Below are positions 19,600 to 29,877 of a stretch of DNA of 64,000 nt, piece by piece. Under the pieces are notes generated by a model that was not told the origin of the DNA, did no database searches, and saw only the letters and a list, made by a program, of their open reading frames with translations. The first letter of the stretch is position 1. The number at the start of each line of letters is the position of its first letter. The translations under genes and the position numbers were made by a program. The DNA comes from Phragmites australis (lineage: Eukaryota > Streptophyta > Magnoliopsida > Poales > Poaceae), in NCBI RefSeq assembly GCF_958298935.1, contig NC_084932.1, forward strand, positions 21,989,501-22,053,500, written 5' to 3'.

Positions 19600-20990
19600 G
19601 GGAGTCAAAGAAGTAGCACCTTCCCCAACTTGTTGCGGTGGTGGAGCAGTAGAGGGCGCAGGCAACTGGAGTGGGGCAGGTGGTGCAGGAAGCTGTGGAA
19701 TAGGCCAATAGTAGGCCGGAGGTAGAGGCGGGTACTGATGAGGGGTTTGTGGATATGGTATTGGGGAAGTAGCCATCATCTGGACTGACCCTCAGGCATT
19801 AGTAGAGGGAACTAAGCCTTGAGGAGAACTAACAGAAGAAGATCCCACCGAGGACGAGCTAGATCGTTGCCACTTTATGATAGAATTTGGGTTGATAGAC
19901 CGCTGCCACTTGATGATAGAATTTGGGTTCCTCTTGCATACTGCTCCAATGCATTCCTCCCTGCCGTACAAATGACACGTCCCCAAAAAACCACACTCAG
20001 ACCCTGTCCTGGAGCCGGACACATATACGAGGTTCTCGAAGAATGTGGTACCGAGAAAGAGTGGGTTCCCGACTGCTTGGACCTAGATGATTGAGATTGC
20101 TGGGATTGCTAATTTGGCCTAAACTTCTTGAAAGGAGGTCTCTAAGAAGACTCTCCTCCCCCTTGGGGACCCCTCTTGTAGTCGCCAGTTGGGGCACTCA
20201 TACTCCCATTACGTCTCTACTACTCTGCAGTAAGCTTAATCTCTAGCTCTATTCCTCTAGCCCCCTCAACTGTGGTCAGATAAGTACTGGGCGGATTTCT
20301 CCCCATCACCTCTCGATAGCAGGCATTAAGTCCTCTAAAGAACTTCCTTGACTTCTCACGCTCATCACATGCCACACTGGGCACAAAATGAATAATATTG
20401 ATGAACTCCGCTCATATTCATCCAATATCTTGCTCCCTTGCTAGATGTGGTTCAACGCGTCATTCATCCTATCTCTGAATGAGAATGGATAGTATTTTGC
20501 CATAACTACTGTAGAAAGACCTCCCAAGTGATGTCACCCCGAGCAGGTGTCCATGCCCTAAGTACTCCATCCCACCAAATGTCTGCCTGACCACACAGCT
20601 TGTGTGGTATGAACTCAACTTCTCCTCGGGTGTCATCCGACACCCATTCATAACATTCTCCATCTTACGAAGCTAATCGGTAGCGTCCATCAGTGTTCCC
20701 GACCCATCGAAGGTGCCCAATCGCATGGAGATCCATCTTGGAGTATGTCATCCTTTGAACAGCAGGGACCACTAGGGAAGCACCAACGACTACTGCTCCA
20801 GCAACAGAGTGATCCACAAGCACCTCCCTTTCCTGATTTTGATCCATCACATGTTCTAGTTCCCTATCTTGGCTAGTACGACAACCAGTGTGACCTTAGC
20901 CACAACCAGCATTGTGGCCACCATTGGGACCCCCACAAGCACCTCCATGGGCACCACAAGGACCTCCATGAGCCCTTCTCCTCGGACACA
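19600..20990 (-). pseudogene. gag: Gypsy gag, decayed
   Basis: On the minus strand the ORF begins MCPRRRAHGGPCGAHGG near 20990, then MDQNQEREVLV, and continues with gag-like segments in shifting frames (EVEFIPHKLCGQADIWWDG, then a WEVFLQ-like stretch), interrupted by several stops and frameshifts. Near 19990 a zinc-knuckle region is recognisable but degenerate (CHLYGREECIGAVCKR), with one cysteine replaced by tyrosine. NPNSIIKWQRS is repeated twice within 36 bp units (19869-19929). A Pro/Gln-rich linker (PPAPLQLPAPSTAPPPQQ) leads into the protease. This is the common gag-pol layout of grass gypsy elements. Confidence 0.75.
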
Positions 20991-21220
20991 TAGCTCTAAT
21001 CAACCTAACGTTAACAAGGGCATGATCAACATAAATTTATCGTATTGAGTAAACACACAAGAGAAACAGAATTATGATCAGAAATGTAAAAGCAATGCAT
21101 GCCCATGCAAACCCATTCTACTGTGCACTGTGTGTCAGTTTTAATTGGTTCAGCCTATGTTAAGTTTTAGTAACAACTAGCCTAAGTTAATCATTTACTA
21201 CTTTCCAAGGATCTACTATC

Positions 21221-21234
21221 GGCTCTGATACCAA
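21221..21234 (-). other. Primer-binding site (initiator Met tRNA)
   Basis: TTGGTATCAGAGCC on the minus strand, one base after the LTR end. It complements the 3' end of initiator methionine tRNA, the usual primer for these elements. Confidence 0.85.
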
Positions 21235-21235
21235 C

Positions 21236-23418
21236 TGTAACACCCTGGATTTCAACAAACCCAAATGCTACGAACTCCCATATAAAAGCCTAACTAGTTC
21301 GGAAAATATTAGAAATTTCGATAGAATTTCCCCTAAAATTGCCATTTCCTTGCACAAGCAAAAACACATATACACCACATACATAATATTCATAAGTAGA
21401 AAGTAAACATAACTATCTCAAACTAGGACCTGATATAACTTCTTAGACCTGATACACTTGACAAAACAACCACAAGCTGTTTAACTAACCAAACAACCAG
21501 TTACGACGCTACGGTATTATGGAGACAGTTGGGTAATTGTTTGAGGGTGATCACTTGCCACTACGTGATGCTAATTTCCCTTTTTGAACATGCCGCGATC
21601 AATGGTACCTAAAAACCAAATGAAACACAAGAGTGAGTAAAAACACTCAGCAAGTACAGTGTGGAACCAGAAAAACAGACACATCAACCACGTCAATGAA
21701 GAATGATAAATAGTGAGGTTTTCCTTTGTCCTTGAATATAACAATCAACCAATAGTTTCTGCTTGAAATGGACGATCTCGAATACATCCTTAGCATTTAC
21801 CAGTAAAACCGAGCAAGTGAGGAAATCACTTACTCACAGGAACATGAATACAAGAACCAAATTGCACATCTGATTTTCTTAGAACATGAATGGAATTTAA
21901 AGAAAATAATTGAAACTTTATCACACAACATGATCACAATCGTGAACTTGAATCATATGAACATAGAAAATACGAATATTGAACAAATGCAATTGAGAGA
22001 ATCAGTAAAACATCTGTCGAACACATTCATGCCATAAAATAGGTTCGTCATGCACTCACCTTAACCGTGATGAGGAACCGGCTTCACACTAGTGGCACCA
22101 TCACTCCCAAAACATAAGGAACAAGTTTGTACTTAGAATATTTCACGAAACATCCACATGACTAAACATTGGCTGTCTGAACTACACTCCCTAGCCGAAG
22201 CCCAAAACCCCCTGATTCCGTCGTTTTCCAGGAACTCAACTAAGGTTCTGAGTCGTTTGTTGTCAGGCTGTAACGTTCATTCTAATTAACTGATGACAGA
22301 AAATAAATACATCTAGAGCATCTACGGGAAATATCCTACAATTTTCGCTTTAATCACATAGCCAAATATGCTCCAATCATTTCTAGCTTTCAAGTGTTCT
22401 CTCGTTGCTAGACAATCAAGCTTCCAATCATGCCTCCATGACAAAATTAACCGCTAATTTATCTATAAGCATCTAGGGATTATGAGGATATTGCCCTCGA
22501 TGCGTAGACCACGAATTGACGATGAATCCGATGAAATCCCCTAGGACTCCCCTTCTTCCTATTTTTCCTTTTTCTCCTTTCTCCTTTTCCTTTCTTTTCC
22601 TTTTCTCTATTTTTTTTTCTTTTCTTCTTTCCTTTCTTTCCTTATTGTCTTCCTCGTGGTGCTTGCTTCTTCTCTAGTCTCCATTTGCTCATGCCTCTTC
22701 TCTACACTGAGGCAACAACGAGCAACAGTGGCAAAAAAGCGCGATGGCAACGTGGCGTAGGCGGCCGAACGGTGGTGGCGCGAGCTGGGCGACGATGCAG
22801 CGCAGCGCGAACTGGGCGACGACGCGATGAGGCGTGAGGTCGAGGTGTGTCAGTGGTGACTGCTGGCGTCGGTGATGCGAGACGGTGGCAGCCGATGGCG
22901 AACGGTGCAGAGGGTGATGGCTGCTACTTGCAGTGCCAGCAAACGACAAACCATGATGTGACGGCTGAGGCGAGACAATGTGACAGTGATGACATGTTGG
23001 TGGTGACGGCGGACAGCATCTACAAGCAAGTGAGGGTGACAGCGGCCCGACGGCTAGGGTTAGGGTGTGTGGTCTGGGCTCGGGTTCGGTCGGGGATGGG
23101 CTCGAGGCCCTTTTAAGCTGTGGCCGACCGATTGACCGAGTCAGTCAGTCGGGATATATTTTCCTTTTCTTTTATCCAACAGTCTAAATTTTTTGGACTC
23201 GCCATAGATCATTGAGTGTCCAAATGTGATGTTTCAATAGTCAAACAGATTTGCTTTGATGAGATCTATGCATCCACGGTCTCTGATCATTCATCCAAGC
23301 TTTGGATTGAGAAATCCACTTTTTTCCCATTTGAAATAACGCACGGTCAACGTCCTTTGTTTCATAATTTTCATACTACACTGTTCTCATTACATTTCTC
23401 AAAACTCAGGATATTACA
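21236..23418 (-). mobile_element. 5' LTR of the gypsy element, 2,183 bp
   Basis: On the minus strand it begins TGTAATATCCTGAG (23418) and ends GGGTGTTACA (21236), immediately followed by the PBS. A GC-rich portion (22680-23110) and a CTTAAAAGGGCC word (about 23107-23118) probably mark the promoter and transcript start. The motif CACTCAGCAAGTAC (21643-21656) is common in this LTR class. No matching 3' LTR exists in the window. The right flank is a CACTA terminus, so the element inserted into, or recombined with, a CACTA. Confidence 0.85.
22555..22665. repeat. Polypyrimidine tract
   Basis: More than 100 bases almost entirely C and T on the plus strand (runs such as TTTTCCTTTTTCTCCTTTCT), within the LTR. 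Such tracts can form triplex DNA and often vary in length. Confidence 0.8.
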
Positions 23419-23555
23419 ATAACCACCTTCACTACCGGTCCCTAGGTCGACAATAATAGTTAGGGATTGTCATTGCCCATTGCCTACTGCCGGTTCCAAA
23501 ACCGGCAGTGATAGGGGGTTTGGAATCGGCAGTGAAATCCTATTCTGTAGTAGTG
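23419..23555. mobile_element. CACTA terminus adjoining the gypsy LTR
   Basis: Contains GCCGGTTCCAAAACCGGCAGTG and AATCGGCAGTGAAATCC words and ends TTCTGTAGTAGTG. It is the right end of a CACTA whose remainder was displaced or deleted by the gypsy element. The left-hand partner might be the element at 15669-18510, but the flanks (TAA, TGG) do not match. Confidence 0.65.
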
Positions 23556-23933
23556 TGGGGATAAAGCGTTAGAGGACCTATGAACTCTTCTTAGAGCAAT
23601 TTAGAATACAATTTTTCCCAAGGATGAGAAAGTACTTTGAGTTTAGATTTAGAGATAGGTCATGATTTTGTGATGTGTTGTTACTAGTTTCTAGAGCTGT
23701 TATGGAAAAAGTAGTTGTAAAAAAAGTATACTATCATGTTTGTTGCATTACATTATATCACCACATGATCGAAGTAGCAGGACTAATACTCGAACCAAAT
23801 ATATAGGCCCTGATCCCCTGACATGGAAATAACATTTTTTTTTCTCTTAATGCGATTGACTAACATTCAAACATTTAAAAAAAATCAAATACCCAAATAG
23901 ATTATTTCCGACCCAATGCTCAATAGAGCCTTG
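23556..23933. other. AT-rich spacer
   Basis: No gene or repeat recognised between the CACTA terminus and copy B. Confidence 0.4.
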
Positions 23934-24328
23934 ATCAAACATATTGATAATTTAAACAAGTATTTTCTGTTCAGCTTACGATCTACCCAAAAAGGTTACA
24001 CAATTCAGGCGTTTCAGGTCCCAATTGTCCGCCCAAAAATAGTAGTTCGATTCTTTATATGAGTATAAATGAAGTGTGCATTTCCAGCACATATGGTTTC
24101 TTATAAATATAGATAGGGGCCATACAATACATCTGGCATTTGGCGTACCCGCAACGGATAATATTTATTATATATTCCTTTATATATTATTACATCAGGT
24201 CTCAACCGAAGGAATACAAGTCCTAAAAAAACAATCAAAGAAATACAGAAAATGACACAACAATTAGTTTAATGCCCTGCTAATATGTCTCTCGGGAACA
24301 ACCAAAACTGTGTACTATCATATATATT

Positions 24329-25780
24329 CACTACTAATAAACATGCTATCATTGTCGGTTCAAAATTGACATCACTATCGTTTTTGGAACTGAAAGTGAA
24401 TTAACGGTAGTAATAATCATGGATTATGAATCGGCAGTGCTAGTAAATATCACTATTGGTTCTCGGCTTAAACCAGCAGTGATAATCCAACTATCACTGC
24501 CGGTTCTAGCCTTGAACCGATAATGATAATTCATCCATATGTATAAAAATACTTTATTGTAAACTCTTTGATATGGAGATCTGTCTCAAGATAGAAGCCC
24601 CATACTGAAACATTCGTGGTAGAGTATTTACGGTAGAGTACTTTATATCTAAATCTACATTTGCAACGGAATCTCAATCAGCATTAGGATCAATGTGCGC
24701 TATAGTACAAAACATATCAGAGCTCTTAGGTCCTGGTAGAGCAATTTTGCACCGCAAGGCACATTGATCCTTATGCTCAAGCTTGATCCTAAATTTAACT
24801 GCAATCTTGTTGAAACCACAATGATGAATAGAAATGGATGTTGCAAAGCTGTTGTATCAGGAGCTCTTCGACTTGAGATCTAGGCTTATAGTATCGCACC
24901 ATACGTTGAAGAGCTCTTGGTAAAGCCGTATTGCGTTGTCCGAATGACAATAGTACATCTAAATGAATAACGATAACACAATCATCTTGAAGCAAATGCA
25001 TTTTCTGTCATTCATTTAGATCTGCCTATTGCCATAATCTTAAACACTCAACTTGCCACTCGTTTAGTTAGGGAGACAAAGATGGGGAGATGGGGCTATG
25101 AGTTTGGGAGACTGGGCGATGAGCTTGGAAATCGGCGAGGTCAGTGATGGGCTCGGTAGACGCGTCGGGGAAACGAAAGCGACCACGAGGTGGCTTAGGA
25201 GAGGGAGATGGCAATGAGCTAGAAGGACGTAGAAGCCGAGCCCAAGGAGTAGAAGCGATCTTTGTGGCGATGGTGAGCATCGCACCACTTCGGCTGCCAC
25301 TACCTCTCGGGAGCAGCTTCTGGAGATTGGGAGCGAAGTGAAATGGGGCACAGATTGAGGGAGACGGGCTCAGGATTTATAGAAGCATTATCACTGCCAG
25401 TTCAGAATACGAATCGATAAAGATAATAATTATAACTTAAAGTTTGTATTCTCTCAATTATCTCTCGTGAGCATATAAACCGGCAGTGACAATCCTTATC
25501 ACTGTCGGTTTTGAATACGAACCGACAGAGATAAGGATAATCACTGTTGGTTCGTATTAGCTCAATTATTGCTCTATCGGTGAGCTTTTGAACTAGCAGT
25601 GAAGTATCATTACTGGTTTGTAACTAGAATCAGCAGTGATACCAACTATCATTGCTAGTTCTTAAGTGCTCAGAGTTAGATCTATCGATTCAACTTATAA
25701 ACCATCAGTGATATCTTATCACTATCGTTATTTTTGAACTGACAGTGGAAGGGGACAGAAATAACCCTTTTTTAGTAATG
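24329..25780. mobile_element. Non-autonomous CACTA with captured sequence
   Basis: It starts CACTACTAATAAAC and ends TTTTTTAGTAATG (last TAGTG decayed to TAATG), flanked by ATT on both sides (24326-24328, 25781-25783). CACTGCCGGTTC-type repeats cluster at both ends. The interior 25060-25380 is GC-richer, open on the minus strand (MPHFTSLPISRSCSREVV...), and may be a captured gene fragment. I do not recognise the protein. Confidence 0.85.
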
Positions 25781-25924
25781 ATTATCACGGTCACTGTATC
25801 GCTTGTGCAGTTGTGATTATCACTATCATTGTATCGCTTGTGAAGCTGTGATGCAATAGAAGCTTGGCTTCTTGCAAGCAACTGCTAGTAGTGGTATTCA
25901 CTAATCATTGTATTTCCATCACGT

Positions 25925-26250
25925 AGGTTCTCTTATAAATATAGACAGGGGCCATCAATACATTTGGCATACCCGCAACGGATAATATTTATTATATCTT
26001 CCTCTATATATTTTTACATAAGGTCTCAACCGAAGGAATACAAGTCCTCAAAAAATAATCAAAGAACTGCAGAAAATTATACACAACAATTAGTTTGATG
26101 CCCTGCTAATATGTCTCTTAGGAACAACCCAGAGCTGTGCACAATCATATATATTAGCACAGTTACTGTATTGCTTGTGAAGTTGTGATGCAACAGAAGC
26201 TTGGCTTCTTGCAAGCAACTGCTAGTAGTGATATTCATTAATCACCGTTG
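25925..26250. repeat. Second unit of a tandem duplication in copy B
   Basis: The first unit is 24095-24328 plus 25784-25924, split by the CACTA. Both units run from TTATAAATATAGA.AGGGGCCAT through GTCTCAACCGAAGGAATACAA to AAGCTTGGCTTCTTGCAAGC. Copy A has only one, partial counterpart. Confidence 0.8.
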
Positions 26251-27446
26251 TGCTGCATTCTGATTTCTGACACTAGAACTGCTGCTTCCTTATACTATTT
26301 TCTATCCCCGGGGCCCACATTCTGCCACCAGTATTCACTACTTTTTGCAAGAAGATGCAATAACAGGAAAGAAAAGAGAAAGAAGGTTCAAAGCTGAAAA
26401 GTTAGAGGGCACATGAAGCCCAATTCGTCTGTAAAGATCATGCATAGCGAATGATCCAATGTCAATTTTTTCTGAAGAATTATATACTTTGTTTTTGTGA
26501 GGATGGAGAATATGACCTTTGTTGTAGGTTGGTGTTCATATCATGCTGCTTGCCTAGGGTATTTCAGGATCTCGGGTAGCTAGGCAATCAGAAAAATTAC
26601 AACATGAACAAAACAAACCTTGTAGTGTTAGACATACCTCTTAAATTTGCCTATGCTCACCCTTCAGAGAAGAAATTAATCAAAAATGGATTTTTCAGCC
26701 TAACTAGTCCCACACGTCACTAGCGATTTGGACGTCTACGTGGTCTTCTAAATAATATACTTAAACTTTGACCACGTTTCTATGGAAATATCCCTGCAAA
26801 AATGAGAAGCATTTCTATGAAAACATATTTAAACCTAGTTAATTATTAACATATGAAAGGTTCCTTTGGATAAATCAACCCATATCATTTATATCTCATC
26901 CAAATATTTATAATGGTATCAAATAATCTTTTTCTCTAAATCTGGGTTGTGCGCCCCCCAAAACTTCATTTATTTCGGTTGAAGGGAGGTACTGAGCAAA
27001 AGTCGCCTCGTTCATACTCTAGAAGCCCTTTTGACTCTAAAATGAAAATAAAAGGTAGAGAGGTTCTGCTAAACATGCATACCTAAGGGGCGACTATTTT
27101 CCATAGTCCATAGCTCACTCAAACCGGCTTTACATTTTAAATGGGAAAATTGCTCAAAGAATATTCGGCTAGTGAATGGACGAAGTTATTTTTAATCAGC
27201 TAGTTGTACTGGTTATAAGGCCTTTGACCTAGATCTACACGCGATCAAGCACTCGTCAGTCATCACAATGCTTAAGCACTTCATTATTTTGCTACTGCTT
27301 TGGTTGCATAATTGGACCCGTTGGAGCCAAGATATAGACGTCTAACCTGTGATCAAACAGCTAGCGCCACAAGTGTGACCGATCGAAGCAGATGGTTAAG
27401 GGATTTATTTTTGACTAATAGTTAAGTAGCTGACTTAAGGTAAAAT
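26251..27446. other. Right part of copy B, no gene
   Basis: Non-coding sequence continuing the alignment with copy A. A CACTA begins at 27447. Confidence 0.45.
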
Positions 27447-28703
27447 CACTACTAAAAAAAACCCTCACTACGTGAAAAAAAAATTATTAGTGACGTATGA
27501 TAATTGGTATTAGTAATGGCTCTAGTACCTGTCACTCTTATCGTATCATTAATGATAAATAATTAGTGACGGGTGATGACTCATCACTAATAAGGTCATT
27601 AGTGATGGGTAATAACCGTGACCCGTTACTAATGTCTGTTCAGTCATTAGTGACGAGTTATAACCGTGATCCGTCACTATTGACTGAATATTAGTGACGA
27701 GTTATAATTTTGACCTGTCACTGATGGCCGATGAACATTTTTTTTTTGTGTTTTTTGACCAAAAAAGTAAAAAAAATAATTCATTCGAGCCATCTCAGCG
27801 CAGGAGCCACGCTTTTTTCACATTGTTTTTAAGTTTGTATTTCATGGGAATTGAACCCATGACCTCATTCTCGCGAGTGTACACCTTACCACGTATACTA
27901 TCGCATAATTGTAATAGAAACTGGATATTTTATTTTTTTTATCTTCTTTACCAAAAGTCATGAGTAACGCGTCATAACTATGATCTGTCACTAATTATTA
28001 ATTTTGCTAAATTTCATTGAGGGTTATAATTTTATAGGTGATCCAGAGTGTATTTAGTAAACCAGGCATAACTTTTGCATATAGACTCCTATTTTGATAT
28101 TTTTGACTCTACAGACATCTACAATATCCGTTCTTCTCCCACTTTGTTGAGTTTAGAGAATTTTTTTTTTGCCAAAAATGGCTTGGATGATTGAGTTCTT
28201 GCCTCCGAAAGTTTCCACACCGTTTCTGGAATACGAATTTGTGTCCATAGTCATCACAACTTACATCAAGCTTGAGCAAAAATGTAGAATAGTTCTTATT
28301 CTAGTGCTGTTGAGGTGATAAAAAATATGAGAAAAATAAAATAAAAATAAAAACTACTTGCGAATATCATCATTAGTGACTGAAGTTGGCCATTAGTGAT
28401 GGATTACAAGTTGATCTATCACTAATGATTAGCATGGGACTACCCGTCACTGATGACCTTATCATTAGTGATGGGTCACAACTTAATCTGTCACTAATGA
28501 TTGGCCTAGCATGACCCGTCACTGATGATCTAGTCATTAGCGATGGGTCACAACTTGACCCATCTTTATTATCATCAGTGACGGATTATGTTACGACTCA
28601 TCACTAATGATCACTTATCAGTGATGGATCTATATCTGGTCCCGGTCAGAAGTCACATTAGTGACGCGTTCTTATTAGACCCATCACTAATAGGATATCA
28701 GTG
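27447..28703. mobile_element. CACTA-like element with GTGACGGGT subterminal repeats
   Basis: The start is CACTACTAAAAAAAACCC. Arrays of ATTAGTGACGGGT/ACCCGTCACTAAT words in both orientations lie at 27480-27725 and 28365-28700, framing a unique interior. The right terminus is decayed (GATATCAGTG), and the target duplication (AAT on the left) is not matched, so the right edge is approximate. No transposase. This family differs from the CGGCAGTGATA family elsewhere in the window. Confidence 0.65.
27843..27915 (-). other. tRNA-like module on the minus strand
   Basis: The minus strand reads a T-arm/B-box-like GGGTTCAATTCCCATG, with five-base stem potential (TGGGTT/AATTCCCA), and an upstream D-arm-like ATACGTGGTAAGGTG. 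The B box is close to the consensus GGTTCAANTCC. No complete cloverleaf is evident. Confidence 0.5.
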
Positions 28704-29877
28704 CTAAAATCGACTCATCTCATCTATACAAACACATCTCACAATCAAATCAAATCATCTCACATAGTCTGCAGAACTCAACAACCTCTAACATTTGATC
28801 CCCATTAAGCAGATCCTAATTGGCAAACAAGTCTCTCTAGGACCAAGTAATAAGAACATCAAACACTAGCGTCCAAGCTAAATGCAGAAGTTTGCCGATC
28901 CGAATGACAAATGACCTCAAGACCGGTCAAGCTCATACATTCCCCATGGACAAGCATACCAACAAAATGTATCAAATTGACCAAATGGGCAGCCACTGAA
29001 GTGAGGCGCAGATCTAAACATTAGTTAAGCATCCATTTCTCAACAATGCACACATCAAATTGCCCCATAGTATGCTGGAACAGCTTCCCTCGCAGAGCTC
29101 ACTAGATCAACAAGCTAAATTGGAAGCATGGCCACCGCCAGTGCCACAAGGCTCTGCCGCAGCGTATCCTACCGCCCCCGCGCTGGATCCCACCGTCCCC
29201 GCAGCGTATCCCACCGCCCCTGCGCCGGATCCCGCTGCCCCCGATGGAGAAGACAGTGGCAAGCAGCGGTGTGGACACCTTCTCCACCGAATCCCACCGT
29301 CCCGCACCAGATCCTGCCGCCCTCACAGGGTATCCCGCCACCTCCATGCTGCATCTCGCCACCCCTGATGGTGGGAGGAGGCCGGTGGGGGAGGAGGTTG
29401 GAGGGGAGGCTGGAGGAGAGACTGAATGAGAGAGAGATGGGGGTGAGGACTCGAGGAGTAAGGACACGAGGGTGAGAGACCGAGAGGATAAGGTGGACAC
29501 GCTTGAGTCATGATCGAACCAAGTGAACCAATGGCTTTCTGATATGGTTCTGAACATCTGCACACATCTTTGATTTTTATCCGATCTAAACCTCGATTCT
29601 TCGTTTCCAGTTTCTCAGTCATAGGCTATGAAATTAAGATAGAGAAATAGTCCATGCAAAGCTGCGAAGAAGGAATTAAATTATTTTAGTATCTAAGATC
29701 TGGTGGAACATAGAAAGGATATAATGGCATAGCGAAAATAATTAGGCTATCCATTTTTCTCCATCTAAAGCTAACAAGAACCATGTGCATTGGTGACCAT
29801 TTATCCAACTGAAAATAGTTCAGTTATGGTGAATAATGAAAAATACTGCACTTCAAAGTGAAAATACCTAACCCATA
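28704..29877. other. Region with a GC-rich minisatellite, no supported gene
   Basis: 28704-29050 is plain AT-rich DNA. 29150-29350 repeats a ~42-bp unit (GCAGCGTATCC, ACCGCCCC, GCGCCGGATCCC) two to three times, giving open frames on both strands that mirror the repeat. 29350-29500 is purine-rich. 29500-29877 shows nothing. It may be captured sequence of a neighbouring CACTA. Confidence 0.4.

Larger units (their letters stand above)
23934..27440. repeat. Old duplicated segment, copy B
   Basis: Aligns in order with copy A (12666-15556): GATCAAACATATT, GCATTTGGCGTACCCGC, TGCCCTGCTAATATGTCTCT, GACACTAGAACTGCTGCTTCC, GAGGGCACATGAAGCCCAAT, ACCGGCTTTAC, AACCTGTGATCAAAC. Copy B has gained the CACTA at 24329-25780 and an internal tandem duplication. 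No ORF of note spans it. Confidence 0.65.

Noticed and set aside
29060..29620. Several overlapping frames on both strands
   Set aside because: They follow a GC-rich ~42-bp repeat and mirror each other; no recognisable protein.
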